Shown: positions 34,735 through 43,637, counted from the first letter of the stretch. The stretch: DNA of 64,000 nucleotides from Microcaldota archaeon (GCA_021811435.1 JAJZOR010000001.1:1-64000), one strand, 5' to 3'. Program-made: numbers and translations. The notes: generated by a model from the sequence alone, not told the origin.

Positions 34735-36357
34735 TCACTTGGTAAGGGACACGCTCTGCTCGCGCATAAACTGCTGCAGATAGAACCTGCTGCCGGTGCC
34801 CTTGCCTGTCAGGCCGCTTCCCTTCCAGCCAACGAAAGTGTGCATGCCCACTATGGCACCAGTGGTAGCGCTTATCGCCCTGTTTATGTAGACCACCCCG
34901 GCTTCAATGCTGTCGGAGAACTCCTTTATCTCGCGTCTGTTCTCGCTGTACAGACCTGCGGTGAGCCCGTATTCTGTGTCGTTCGCCATCCTTAGCGCGT
35001 CCGGGAATTCCTTGAAGCTGTCCACTGCGAGTATCGGCGCGAAGAGCTCCCTGTGGAAAAGCTCGTGGTCGTGCCTCAGCTCTATTATGGCAGGCTCGAC
35101 GTAATAGCCGCTCATCCCGGTATCGACCTTGTTGCCGCCATAGAGTATCCTGCCGGACGCCTTGGCCTTCTCTATCGCATCGGCATATCTCTTGAATGCG
35201 CTCTCGCTTATGAGCGGGCCTATGTAGACGCCCTTCTGCAGAGGGTTGCCGACATTGAAGGTGCGCACCTTCTCTATCAGCTTGCTTATGAAAAGCTCCT
35301 TTATCGACTCGTGCACGTAAACCCTAGAAAGAGCGCTGCACTTCTGCCCTGCATAGCCGAATGCGGCGCTGGCGCACCCGGATACCGCCGCGTCTATGTC
35401 AGCATACTTGGACACTATGGCGGGGTTCTTGCCGCCCATCTCCACGACGTAGATCTTCTGCTGACCCGCGTTGTACGCCCTTGCTATCATGCCCATGCCG
35501 GTGGATTTCGAGCCTGTGAACGCAATGCCGGAAACGGCCGTGTTCACGTTCAGCTCGTCCCCGATCTCTGAACCTGGGCCGGTCACGTAATTGAAAACGC
35601 CGGCTGGCAGGCCGGCCTCTGCGAATATCCTGTATATCTCCAGGCCGGTTAGCATGGACATGTTGTCCGTGGATGACGGCTTGAAAACCACGGTATTGCC
35701 AGTTATCATTGCGCCGACGCTCATGCCCACCGATATCGAGATAGGGAAGTTGAAAGGCGATATCACGCCGAAAACTCCGTAGGGTTTCATTGATATGGTA
35801 ACCTTCTCTGCGCTGCCCGGCGCGCCCTGGAAGCCGGCGTTCACCTTTGCGGTGCTTGCCTGGAGCGAAGTCTTCCTTACAAAGCCATTGTTGGACAGCA
35901 TCTCGCTTGCATAATAATGTATGAAGTCTATGGCCTCATCTACCTCACCCACGGACTCGTACCTAGACTTGCCGTTCTCGTTGCTCAGCACTGCAGCGAC
36001 CTGGAATTTCCTCTTTGAGAAGATATCGGCTGCCTTCATGAAAATGGCTACGCGGTCCCTATAATCCATGCTGTGCCATTGCATGAATGCCTGCTTGGCC
36101 GAACTTATCGCGGCCTTCGCATGCTCGCGCATGCCCTTCTGGAACTTCCCTATCACGACTCCATCGATTGGTGAGCGCTCCACCAGCTGCTCCTGCGCAT
36201 ATGCCTCCTTGCCCCCTATGAACATAGGATGCGTGGCGCCGAACGACGCCCGGGCGGCATTCGCCGCGCCGTCAAACAGTGCATCGAACTCCGCCTCTTT
36301 GCCGCTTTCCAACGCCTTCGCGTAAGTAGACTCGTTGCCAAAGCTATTTTTAGCCAT
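34735..36357 (-). CDS. Delta-1-pyrroline-5-carboxylate dehydrogenase
   Basis: Aldehyde-dehydrogenase-superfamily enzyme (540 aa) that oxidises glutamate semialdehyde/P5C to glutamate, the second step of proline degradation. The N-terminal region (HPMFIGGKEAYAQEQLVERSP), catalytic Glu in VVEMGGKNPAIV and catalytic Cys in GYAGQKCSALSRVYV match the P5CDH group. ATG 36357 is chosen over 36384 because it starts a soluble MAKNSFGNE N-terminus. Its partner proline dehydrogenase is about 20 kb away (56640-57494). Confidence 0.88.
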   Translation of the reverse strand: MAKNSFGNESTYAKALESGKEAEFDALFDGAANAARASFGATHPMFIGGKEAYAQEQLVERSPIDGVVIGKFQKGMREHAKAAISSAKQAFMQWHSMDYRDRVAIFMKAADIFSKRKFQVAAVLSNENGKSRYESVGEVDEAIDFIHYYASEMLSNNGFVRKTSLQASTAKVNAGFQGAPGSAEKVTISMKPYGVFGVISPFNFPISISVGMSVGAMITGNTVVFKPSSTDNMSMLTGLEIYRIFAEAGLPAGVFNYVTGPGSEIGDELNVNTAVSGIAFTGSKSTGMGMIARAYNAGQQKIYVVEMGGKNPAIVSKYADIDAAVSGCASAAFGYAGQKCSALSRVYVHESIKELFISKLIEKVRTFNVGNPLQKGVYIGPLISESAFKRYADAIEKAKASGRILYGGNKVDTGMSGYYVEPAIIELRHDHELFHRELFAPILAVDSFKEFPDALRMANDTEYGLTAGLYSENRREIKEFSDSIEAGVVYINRAISATTGAIVGMHTFVGWKGSGLTGKGTGSRFYLQQFMREQSVSLTK

Positions 36358-36409
36358 TAAATCCCCCAGAACAGAAAGAACCATGGATAGTATTTATATC
36401 TGACATCCT

Positions 36410-36430
36410 CCCACGAATAAATTCTGTGGG
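36410..36430 (-). repeat. Right-end hairpin of the IS605 element
   Basis: CCCAC (36410-36414) pairs with GTGGG (36426-36430) around an 11-nt AT-rich loop. On the - strand it is followed by AGGATGTC, matching the right end of the 26-27 kb element. Likely also the scaffold part of the TnpB guide RNA. Confidence 0.6.
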
Positions 36431-36469
36431 GTTCCTCTGCAATTGCAGATGGTTTGACGTTTCTATCAT

Positions 36470-37489
36470 TCATAGACTATCGCCTCTGGGCGTATCAGTG
36501 CTGCCCTTGAACACATCCCTGTCTGTGTTCAATTGACCTATGTTGCTGTTTATTGGTTGACGCAAAGCGATATTGAATGATGCATTTGCGTCTGCATGGT
36601 CAACGTGTCCACACGAATGGCACACGAATTTCTTTGAATCCCTAATCCCTATGTTTCCGCACCTTGAACACTCTTGCGATGTGTTTTTAGGCTCTACATA
36701 GGTTAGTGGTATTCCGCATAATTTAGCTTTGTATTCCATGAAATTCTGCAACTGATAAAATGACCAGCTGTACAGACTGTAGTTGAATTTCCTTGTATGT
36801 TTCTTGTTATTCCTAATTCCGTCAAGTTGTTCGAGTTTGATTCCTGCGTTGTTCACGATTGCAATGTTGACTATCTCCTTCGCGATCTTGTGGTTGAGGT
36901 CTCTAATTATTCTTGATTCCCTGTGCTTTATTTTCTTGACGAGTCGCAGTTTGCCCTTCTTTTGCAAGTCTTTCCTAATGTTTTTGTATTTATTATGGAT
37001 GTGAAGTGCCTCCTTTCCAAGTTTCCATACCTTTCCTGTTGAAGGATTACCTGCAACCGCAATGTGTCCTTTCGTGTTCCTGTCAACCCCAATCCATGCC
37101 TTTGGCGTTATCTGAGGTTGTTCTTTTATGTTGACTGAAATGTATGCGTATTCGTTGTCAAGTTCTATCTGGTTTATCTTTTCGTAGCCATTCCTGAAAT
37201 TGTATTGTGTCTTGAACTTCAGGCACGGAATCTCTATTACTCTTTTCTCTTTATCCACATTGATAGATCGGGAAGGGACGGTGAGCTTTACTCTATTGAC
37301 GTTCTTAATCGTTTTGTTGTTTCCGTATTTTCTTAGAATCTGATTGGCAATTGCAGACTTCAAGCCGAATTGTTTAACGTCTTTTGATGAACGAGTCTTA
37401 TGGGTTAATACATATTTGGCAATCATCTTTGCTTTATCTAACTCTGAGGAGAAATTCCTATTGTGTTTTATTTTGAAAGTTAGAATCAT
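36470..37489 (-). CDS. tnpB: TnpB RNA-guided nuclease, intact
   Basis: A compact 339-aa TnpB. RuvC-I is AWIGVDRNTKGHIAVAG (Asp), RuvC-II is AGIKLEQLDGIRN (Glu), the zinc ribbon is CSRCGNIG with CHSCGH, and RuvC-III is DHADANASFNIALRQP (Asp). All three catalytic acids are present, unlike the two other TnpB copies in this window. Its start overlaps the PH-like gene's stop (ATGA), so translation is coupled. Confidence 0.88.
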   Translation of the reverse strand: MILTFKIKHNRNFSSELDKAKMIAKYVLTHKTRSSKDVKQFGLKSAIANQILRKYGNNKTIKNVNRVKLTVPSRSINVDKEKRVIEIPCLKFKTQYNFRNGYEKINQIELDNEYAYISVNIKEQPQITPKAWIGVDRNTKGHIAVAGNPSTGKVWKLGKEALHIHNKYKNIRKDLQKKGKLRLVKKIKHRESRIIRDLNHKIAKEIVNIAIVNNAGIKLEQLDGIRNNKKHTRKFNYSLYSWSFYQLQNFMEYKAKLCGIPLTYVEPKNTSQECSRCGNIGIRDSKKFVCHSCGHVDHADANASFNIALRQPINSNIGQLNTDRDVFKGSTDTPRGDSL

Positions 37490-37851
37490 AGAGTCACCTT
37501 GTGTTTTGTTATTTCTTTGTTTATCTGGGAGATTATACTTGCATTATCATCAAGCTCGAGGACTATGACATTGTAGGGTTCGTCTTTTAAATGTATTGCG
37601 AATGCTTTATCCTTGTCTTTCATCACATAGAAACCTTTTCCTTCGTTAGTGAGAAACCTGCCATAATCATAGCGCCTATGCCCCAAAGCGGTTCCGCCGA
37701 CCCTTAAATAAGCTTTTACTTTTTCTGCGTTGCCATCTACATTAATTATGTGCCTATACGGTATGAATAATCGGTTTTTAATTGCAAGAATTTTCTCGAT
37801 TCCTTCCAAATCTATCTCTATGCCGCTGTCCTTAAAATTTAATTTTACCAT
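37486..37851 (-). CDS. PH-like domain protein carried inside the IS605 element
   Basis: A 121-aa protein lying between tnpA and tnpB. LEKILAIKNRLFIPYRHIINV, then YLRVGGTALGHRRYDYGRF, GKGFYVMKDKDKAFAIHLKD and YNVIVLELDDNASI match a bacterial PH-like family whose members read IPxSxI..GTxxPG....GTF...FW....KAxVIxLxxxxxDxLVVEVxDP. These proteins occur as free-standing cytosolic genes of unknown role; as IS605 cargo it is unusual. It starts 28 bp downstream of the tnpA stop. Confidence 0.7.
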   Translation of the reverse strand: MVKLNFKDSGIEIDLEGIEKILAIKNRLFIPYRHIINVDGNAEKVKAYLRVGGTALGHRRYDYGRFLTNEGKGFYVMKDKDKAFAIHLKDEPYNVIVLELDDNASIISQINKEITKHKVTL

Positions 37852-37879
37852 ATGATCACTATATACATACTGTTTTTAT

Positions 37880-38272
37880 TCATACCTTATCCCACTGTTG
37901 TTCTATATATTTCTTTATTACTGCCGCACTTACGTTTCCTGCGGTTGAAATGAAGTATGAACGAGTCCAGAGAGTAGGCATCTTTAGAAGTTCTGGAAAC
38001 TCATTTCTTAGATACCTCGAACTTCTGCCCTTGAATCTCTTGACTACTATCTCAGGTCGTGTTCTTGTATCAGCACCTACAAAAAGATGCACATGATCTG
38101 GCATCACTTCTCTTGAGATTATTTCCCAACCATTTTCAAGTGCAACGTCTCTGATTATCTCCTCAAGTCGCACCTTTATCTTGCCTACCAATAACTTTCT
38201 TCTGTATTTAGGACAGAATACAATATGATAATTAACCATCGAAACAGATGTGTTTTTGTGTTTGTATTCCAT
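37880..38272 (-). CDS. tnpA: IS200/IS605 Y1 transposase
   Basis: A 130-aa single-strand DNA transposase. The HUH metal motif is HVHLFVGAD in MPDHVHLF, the catalytic Tyr lies in VIKKYIEQQWDKV, and the N-terminal YHIVFCPKYRRKLL and RSSRYLRNEFPEL segments are standard. The length is slightly under the typical 130-155 aa but all motifs are present. Confidence 0.92.
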   Translation of the reverse strand: MEYKHKNTSVSMVNYHIVFCPKYRRKLLVGKIKVRLEEIIRDVALENGWEIISREVMPDHVHLFVGADTRTRPEIVVKRFKGRSSRYLRNEFPELLKMPTLWTRSYFISTAGNVSAAVIKKYIEQQWDKV

Positions 38273-38351
38273 GATTATTCCTTTAGATATATTATACTGT
38301 ATCTAATTTATATGCCTATCTGTCTATCAAACTGCAACGCATCGCATTCAT

Positions 38352-38372
38352 CCCACCTTTAAAAGAGGTGGG
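38352..38372 (-). repeat. Left-end hairpin of the IS605 element
   Basis: CCCACCT (38352-38358) pairs with AGGTGGG (38366-38372) around a 7-nt loop. The flanking sequence (AATGCATAGCAGAAAG on the - strand) also recurs at the left end of the 26-kb element with one change. Confidence 0.7.
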
Positions 38373-38533
38373 CTTTCTGCTATGCATTCTGTAAGCCAAA
38401 GGCTTAATGTGTACCGTTAATTTTGGTTACCCGCGCAATGCTCCATGCCTTATGTGCGTGCCAGCCTAGAATCAGACATTGGCACGTTTTGCCGTATGAT
38501 GCCGTTGACGTGCCGGGCATCAAAATGTGGAAG

Positions 38534-38926
38534 CTATACGCCGTACTTATCTAGCTCTTTGTGCACCTTCCGGCCCAGTATGCGTGACGCTATGACCATC
38601 ATGGCAGTCCCGATGAGCAGTGGAGCTCCGCCTACGGCAAGCAGCACCACAGGCACTGCGCTTGAAGTTATGAAGCTGCCCACAAAGCCTACCGCGTATA
38701 TAGGTATGCCTACCGCCCTGAGGAATTTGCCTGCCGTGTTTATCCAGGCCAGAATGCCGTCCGCCTTGCTTTCGCTCTCGGCGCTCGGCGCTTCGGACTT
38801 AGCCTGCAATGCGCTTTTATCGGCTCTCTTGTCGCGCCTCAACTGACACAGCGCATTCGTTGCTGCTTCGGCGTTTTGCTCTGTCGGGCCCTCGTACGCC
38901 TCCTTGCAAACGCGCTTGGTTTTCAT
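38534..38926 (-). CDS. Small membrane protein of unknown function
   Basis: About 130 aa. A charged, Ala/Glu-rich N-terminal half (KTKRVCKEAYEGPTEQNAEA) is followed by two predicted membrane helices (GIPIYAVGFVGSFITSSAVP; VVLLAVGGAPLLIGTAMMVI) and a basic tail (RILGRKVHKELDKYGV). No family is recognised. It lies downstream of the Ntn-hydrolase gene on the same strand with a 27-bp gap and may be cotranscribed. Two near-identical starts (38932, 38926) exist. Confidence 0.6.
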   Translation of the reverse strand: MKTKRVCKEAYEGPTEQNAEAATNALCQLRRDKRADKSALQAKSEAPSAESESKADGILAWINTAGKFLRAVGIPIYAVGFVGSFITSSAVPVVLLAVGGAPLLIGTAMMVIASRILGRKVHKELDKYGV

Positions 38927-38953
38927 TGCCATCTAAATCATTATTTTGTTGCG

Positions 38954-39784
38954 CTATGACACGCTGGCGCTCTTGCTTTTGTGCGCCGAGGCGGACGGTT
39001 CAGTGCGCAGCAATTCCTTGAATCCCTGCCGCGCCGCTATCTTCTCCGCAAAGTACGCCCTCAATTCCTCGTAGGACCTGCCCTCCAGTCGCTCCCTTTC
39101 CGCCTTGCTAATCACAATGCTGATGTCGTTGGATTTTTCGAAATCCATCGCGTGAGCTTTTATCGCGCCTCCAACGCCGTGCACCCTTGCTAGCCTGTAA
39201 GTGATCGTGTAATTCTTCTCCATGTACCTGTCCTCAAGCATGAACCCTACCGCCAATGCGTCAGCTAGCTCTATTTTGCTTTTCAGGTAGTACTTGTCCG
39301 CCAGAGCGTCGAGGTAATCCTGCACCGTTCCGTCCAATCCGTCTGCTATCAGGCCGCCGTCCGGGATTTGGTAGAGCTTCGTCTTTGGCTTGCTAACAGG
39401 CAGCTTTGCAGGGTTTATGTCAGCATAAACGGTCTTTATGGTGCCGTCGTCAAGCCTCACGGTCATCAGCAAAGCGGACGAGGCATTGCCCATGCACCAC
39501 CTTGTGATTTTGGATATCCTTGCTTCCAGCTCCTTCTCCGTCTGGCTGTCATTGTCTTTGAGGTATTGCTTCAATAGGGGTTCGGAATTGAACATTGCGT
39601 AAGTAGCCGCAACGATTATGTCGGCCCCGCCCGACCCCGCGATTGTAAGGTCGCCGTCTTTTGAAACGAACGTCTTCTTCATTCTGTTTTTGTATAGTGC
39701 TACAAATGGCAACGCTATTGTGCCCCTGCTGTCTGATATCGTCAGGACCCCGTCCTTGTATGGTATTAGAGCGATAATTGTCAT
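38954..39784 (-). CDS. Proteasome-beta/HslV-like Ntn hydrolase paralog 1
   Basis: Starting at the ATG at 39784 the protein begins Met-Thr-Ile-Ile-Ala-Leu-Ile-Pro-Tyr-Lys-Asp-Gly. After Met removal Thr would be residue 1 and the Asp of ISDSRGT falls at exactly position 17, as in proteasome beta subunits (Thr1/Asp17/Lys33); Lys31 or Lys35 (YKNRMKKTF) could be the active-site lysine. DGDLTIAGSGGADIIVAA fits the next beta-hairpin and helix. At 276 aa it is longer than a beta subunit. There is no propeptide. A second copy lies at 46894-47874. The fold and nucleophile are inferred from the pattern. Confidence 0.6.
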   Translation of the reverse strand: MTIIALIPYKDGVLTISDSRGTIALPFVALYKNRMKKTFVSKDGDLTIAGSGGADIIVAATYAMFNSEPLLKQYLKDNDSQTEKELEARISKITRWCMGNASSALLMTVRLDDGTIKTVYADINPAKLPVSKPKTKLYQIPDGGLIADGLDGTVQDYLDALADKYYLKSKIELADALAVGFMLEDRYMEKNYTITYRLARVHGVGGAIKAHAMDFEKSNDISIVISKAERERLEGRSYEELRAYFAEKIAARQGFKELLRTEPSASAHKSKSASVS

Positions 39785-39812
39785 AAGTTCAGCCATTGCA
39801 TTGTATAGTGCG

Positions 39813-40547
39813 TCAGTTGTCTCCCCTGAGCAGGAAGCTCAGGCCCTTCTTCTCATGCTCGCGCAGGAAGTACTGGCTTAGCACCGCGACAGTCCTGAAG
39901 TCCGTTATCTTGTTCTGCTTGAGGAGCACCTCGACAAGATCCTCCGGGAACACGCACACCTTTATCGGCTGCTCCTCGTACTCGAGATGCCTGTAACCCT
40001 CGGTCAATCCTGTAGCTATATAGACGTCCTCCCTCTGCTCAAACCTTGATGGCATGAAATGCATGTCATGCATGAATAATTCGAGGTTGGTTGCCTTGTA
40101 TCCCGTCTCCTCCTCCAATTCCCTCCTTGCCGTTGTCTCGCTATCTTCCCCCTTGTCCTTGCCACCAGCAGGCAACTCAAGCTCCCACCTGCCGATTGAA
40201 GGCTCGGGCTTATACTCAAGAACTATGTATTTCTTGCCCCCTCTCTCTACTATAGGCAGGATTGTAGCGCCATCGCCGCTTTTTATTACCTGCCATTCGC
40301 TATGGACGGTTTCTACGTCATACTCCCTGTTTGAAGTCTTTATGTGGCCCACTTTCTGCCAGTCATCCTCGCCTAGCGTTATGGGTGGTGCGCCGGCACC
40401 CCCGTTGTTCAGGATCTTAAGTATTTCTTCGCCCTCCTTTATGCCATTCTCTACCGACGCCTTCTCTCCGGTCTTATTGCTCGCACTGGATTCGTCTGGC
40501 TTTTTGACATCCTCAGCTGGCGCCTTATTGTAGAGTGCAGCCTCCAT
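39813..40547 (-). CDS. Nudix hydrolase, ADP-ribose pyrophosphatase-like
   Basis: A 244-aa protein with a perfect Nudix box: G-x5-E-x7-REL-EEETGY, spanning GGKDKGEDSETTARRELEEETGY. The preceding WELELPAGG and following VYIATGLTEG match the ADP-ribose pyrophosphatase group. An N-terminal extension of about 70 residues is Lys/Glu-rich and likely disordered. It sits 28 bp upstream of the Ntn-hydrolase paralog 1 on the same strand. Confidence 0.85.
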   Translation of the reverse strand: MEAALYNKAPAEDVKKPDESSASNKTGEKASVENGIKEGEEILKILNNGGAGAPPITLGEDDWQKVGHIKTSNREYDVETVHSEWQVIKSGDGATILPIVERGGKKYIVLEYKPEPSIGRWELELPAGGKDKGEDSETTARRELEEETGYKATNLELFMHDMHFMPSRFEQREDVYIATGLTEGYRHLEYEEQPIKVCVFPEDLVEVLLKQNKITDFRTVAVLSQYFLREHEKKGLSFLLRGDN

Positions 40548-40660
40548 TTGACCACGTTGTTCGTATTACATCCTTTGCATATTTAAGAGTTTTTATGTGG
40601 CTGAGTCTAGGTCGAATACTATAAGTTTTACATTGTCGATTTGAGGAAATTGGTTTTGAG

Positions 40661-40801
40661 ATGTATGATCGATTTAAAACATATGCTGGATTATTATATA
40701 GGAGTTCTAGTGTTCTTAGGCGCATTGGCTGTCAGATTGCTAAAGTGTGGTTCAGCATGCCGCAGAACCGGATTAAGCGACATATTTGTGCGAAGATTTA
40801 A
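40661..40801 (+). CDS. Doubtful 46-aa basic ORF before the SUF operon
   Basis: The ATG at 40661 opens 46 codons ending TAA inside the suf TATA box. The product is Arg/Lys-rich (YRSSSVLRRIGCQIAKVWFS). A ctataagtt box about 37 nt upstream could promote it. No homology is recognised and the codon use is not distinctive, so it may be chance. Confidence 0.2.
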   Translation: MYDRFKTYAGLLYRSSSVLRRIGCQIAKVWFSMPQNRIKRHICAKI

Positions 40802-40812
40802 ATAGGGTAAAT

Positions 40813-40826
40813 GGTTAATTATAACC
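40813..40826. promoter_or_regulatory. Candidate SUF operator, GGTTA-N4-TAACC
   Basis: A 5-bp inverted repeat with a 4-bp spacer between the two TATA-like boxes upstream of sufB. The HTH gene inside this operon is the obvious candidate to bind it; binding is inferred. Confidence 0.35.
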
Positions 40827-40871
40827 GAGTTATATAATTCATATTATGGGCCGCGAGGCTCTGTTGATAGC

Positions 40872-42296
40872 ATGACTACTCAACGACAAGAAGAGCGCGA
40901 GGTTGCGCAGAACGATGCTGAGTACCTTGAGAAGTACGGCTTCAAGGTAGACGCAAAGCCAGAATTCCAGACAAAGAAGGGGCTTTCGGAAGATGTAGTC
41001 AGGGAGATATCGGCGCACAAGCATGAACCTGACTGGATGCTGAAGATAAGGCTAACCGCGCTTAAAGTGTTCAACAGCAAACCACTGCCGATGTGGGGCA
41101 TAGATCTTAGCAAGATAGATTTCGATGACATTTACTATTACATAAAGCCGGGCGGCAAGAAGAGCGACAATTGGAACGACGTCCCAGAAGGCATAAAGAA
41201 GACGTTCGACAAGCTCGGCATACCCGAAGCGGAGAGGAAGTTCTTCGCTGGCGCGGAGGCCCAGTTTGACTCTGAGGTGGTCTACAGCCACGTAAAAAAG
41301 GAGTTGGAAAAGGATGGAGTTGTATTTATAGACACTGACACTGCTATAAAGAAGCACCCAGATTTAGTCAAGAAGTACTTCGGCACACTCATACCGCCTA
41401 CTGACAACAAGTTCGCCGCTTTGAACACTGCTTTTTGGAGCGGTGGCTCGTTCATATATGTACCCAAGGGCGTTAAAGTATCGATGCCTCTGCAGGCATA
41501 TTTCAGGATAAACGCAGACAAGGCAGGGCAGTTTGAAAGGACTCTGATAATAGCAGATGAAGGTTCCGACGTTACGTATATCGAAGGCTGCACTGCACCG
41601 ATATACATAGGCTCTTCGCTGCACGCCGCGAATGTCGAGATAATAGCGCACAAAGATGCACACGTCAGATACGTGACCATACAAAACTGGTCGAAGAATG
41701 TGTACAATCTTGTCACACAGAGGGCTTTCGCTTATGAGAATGCGTACGTTGAATGGATTGACGCAAATATAGGAAGCAAAGCGAATATGAAATATCCGAG
41801 TGTATACCTAAAGGGTAGGGGCTCGAAAGGCGAAATACTTTCAATCGCAGTTGCCGGAAACAATCAGATACAGGACACTGGAGGCAAAGTATTGCATCTT
41901 GCCCCAGATACGTCCTCTAAGATAATATCCAAGAGCGTGTCCATAGGTTCCGGAGTGACCACCTTCAGGGGCCTTATCCATGTCGGCAAGAACTCCGACG
42001 GGTCAAAGTCGGCAGTAAGATGCGATGCGCTGCTGTTGGACAAGGAGTCTAAGACTAACACGTACCCAAAGATGGAAATCCTCAGGGACGATGCTGACAT
42101 AACGCATGAGGCTACAGTTGGAAGGATAGGCGAAGATGAGGTATTCTACCTGATGTCAAGGGGACTGTCGGAGGAGGATGCAATAACAACTATAGTGCTT
42201 GGCTTCATCCAGGACCTAACCAAGGTGCTTCCACTAGAATACTCAATCGAACTCAGGAGGCTAATAAAGCTCGATATGACAAACTCCGTGGGTTGA
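40872..42296 (+). CDS. sufB: Fe-S assembly scaffold SufB
   Basis: A 474-aa SufB. The Cys in VTYIEGCTAPIYIGSSLHAA corresponds to the SufB sulfur-relay cysteine, and the C-terminal region (SAVRCDALLLDKESKTNTYP; DITHEATVGRIGEDEVFYLM) carries the conserved Cys and His at the SufB-SufD interface. It forms the SufBCD scaffold with the next genes. It is the first gene of a six-gene operon. Confidence 0.95.
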   Translation: MTTQRQEEREVAQNDAEYLEKYGFKVDAKPEFQTKKGLSEDVVREISAHKHEPDWMLKIRLTALKVFNSKPLPMWGIDLSKIDFDDIYYYIKPGGKKSDNWNDVPEGIKKTFDKLGIPEAERKFFAGAEAQFDSEVVYSHVKKELEKDGVVFIDTDTAIKKHPDLVKKYFGTLIPPTDNKFAALNTAFWSGGSFIYVPKGVKVSMPLQAYFRINADKAGQFERTLIIADEGSDVTYIEGCTAPIYIGSSLHAANVEIIAHKDAHVRYVTIQNWSKNVYNLVTQRAFAYENAYVEWIDANIGSKANMKYPSVYLKGRGSKGEILSIAVAGNNQIQDTGGKVLHLAPDTSSKIISKSVSIGSGVTTFRGLIHVGKNSDGSKSAVRCDALLLDKESKTNTYPKMEILRDDADITHEATVGRIGEDEVFYLMSRGLSEEDAITTIVLGFIQDLTKVLPLEYSIELRRLIKLDMTNSVG

Positions 42297-42323
42297 TAAA
42301 ATAAGGCTTCCAGGTAGATTACA

Positions 42324-43637
42324 TTGACTGATTATAATGAGATAAAAAGTGTGGCGCAGGAGCAGTATGCGAAGATGCCGGACGAGGCAAATCTGCTATA
42401 CATAAGGAACCACGTACTGATGCAGGTGCAGCAGGAACTCACGCGCGACGGGGGCGCAGAGGACGAGACAAGGCATTTCAGGTCTGCATATGACAGCCTT
42501 AGCAAGGAACTTGAATTGATAGAGAGTAGGCGGTTCGACGCTGTGATAGGCAGCGCAGATAAAGTGATAAGCGCAGCCGGCCACATAGGCGTAATCCCAG
42601 TAGAGGAATTGCCGGACGCGATCATAAAGAGCAAACTGCATGACAACTACGAAGACAAATTTGTTGCCATGATACATGCTTATTCCAAGTATGCGGTTGT
42701 TATAGATGTACCGGATAACGCTAAGATGAACATAAACCTGCTTTTCATAAACACGGATGCGCCTCTAATAACACAGGTTCTGACTAGAGTCGGCAACAAT
42801 TCAAAGCTGGGACTGACAGAAATCTTCCAGTCCAAGACAACAGGAAGCTCCGTGCTCGGTGCCATGAACGAGGTAAGCGTGGCGGATAGCTCGAGTGTTG
42901 AGGTCAACATGCTCCACAATGAGGACAAGGACACTAAGGTCCTGAACTTCTGCAAGGGAAGGGCAGGCAGTTCATCCAAGCTCAATGTGAATTTCGTTTA
43001 CAACGGCGGGTCGCTTACGCGTTCCAAGAACAGCGTCAAGGCGATCGGCAGCCAGAGCCAGGTTGACGTAAGGGAGTTGATATTCGGGGAGGGCGACCAG
43101 AAGTTTGATGTTAACACCGTCATAGAGAATGACGGCATTGAGACAAATTCCATACTCGAATCTAAGGCGGCCGTGAAGGGCAGGTCAATTGCCTGGTTAA
43201 AGGGATTTGCAAAGATAGACTACGGGTCCGTGGGCGCAAAGTCGTTCGTAAGCGAGCGGGGGCTGATCGTTGACAGGGGCGCTAAGATAGAGTCGCTGCC
43301 TTCAATGGCGATAGATGAAAGCGAGGTAAGGGCGACGCACTCATCAGCCACTGCGCCTATAGACGAGGATTCGCTGTTTTACATAGGGTCGAGGGGCATA
43401 ACAGAGGCGATGGCGAGGAGGCTCATGCTTACAGGGTTCTTCGCTGACACCCTGTACAAGGTAAACGACAGGCTGATAAAGGTAATAGCTCTGGCGCTCA
43501 TAAGGGAGAAGATCAGTGGGAGGGGATTCGGGCACGTGCCCCGGATTGACAATGACGATATAGTGTTCGCGGGGTTCGCGGGCAAGGAGGAGGAGGCCCA
43601 ACTCGGGCAGCACTACAAGTACAGGACGCAGAAATGA
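42324..43637 (+). CDS. sufD: SufD-like scaffold subunit
   Basis: A 437-aa beta-helix protein paralogous to SufB, with an N-terminal helical part and the C-terminal signature ATHSSATAPIDEDSLFYIGSRGITEAMARRLMLTGF. The start codon at 42324 is TTG (ttgactgattataat). It pairs with SufB and SufC in the SufBC2D scaffold complex. It overlaps the following HTH gene by 4 bp (ATGA). Confidence 0.9.
   Translation: MTDYNEIKSVAQEQYAKMPDEANLLYIRNHVLMQVQQELTRDGGAEDETRHFRSAYDSLSKELELIESRRFDAVIGSADKVISAAGHIGVIPVEELPDAIIKSKLHDNYEDKFVAMIHAYSKYAVVIDVPDNAKMNINLLFINTDAPLITQVLTRVGNNSKLGLTEIFQSKTTGSSVLGAMNEVSVADSSSVEVNMLHNEDKDTKVLNFCKGRAGSSSKLNVNFVYNGGSLTRSKNSVKAIGSQSQVDVRELIFGEGDQKFDVNTVIENDGIETNSILESKAAVKGRSIAWLKGFAKIDYGSVGAKSFVSERGLIVDRGAKIESLPSMAIDESEVRATHSSATAPIDEDSLFYIGSRGITEAMARRLMLTGFFADTLYKVNDRLIKVIALALIREKISGRGFGHVPRIDNDDIVFAGFAGKEEEAQLGQHYKYRTQK

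Larger units (their letters stand above)
36402..38390 (-). mobile_element. Complete IS200/IS605-family element with an extra gene
   Basis: Oriented leftward. The left end at about 38390 follows a TTAC tetranucleotide (- strand), and a left hairpin CCCACCT/AGGTGGG lies at 38352-38372. The right end has a hairpin CCCAC/GTGGG (36410-36430) and the terminal GTGGGAGGATGTC. Inside are tnpA, a PH-like gene and tnpB, all on the - strand, with the last two overlapping by 4 bp. All catalytic residues are present, so the element looks capable of peel-and-paste transposition. Confidence 0.85.
40548..40871. promoter_or_regulatory. Intergenic region and promoter of the SUF operon
   Basis: It holds two TATA-like boxes for sufB: atttaaata (40796-40804) and tatataatt (40831-40839), the latter about 37 nt before the ATG. 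Between them lies GGTTA-N4-TAACC (40813-40826), an inverted repeat placed like an operator. The same stretch contains a 46-codon ORF (40661-40801), listed separately. Confidence 0.5.
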
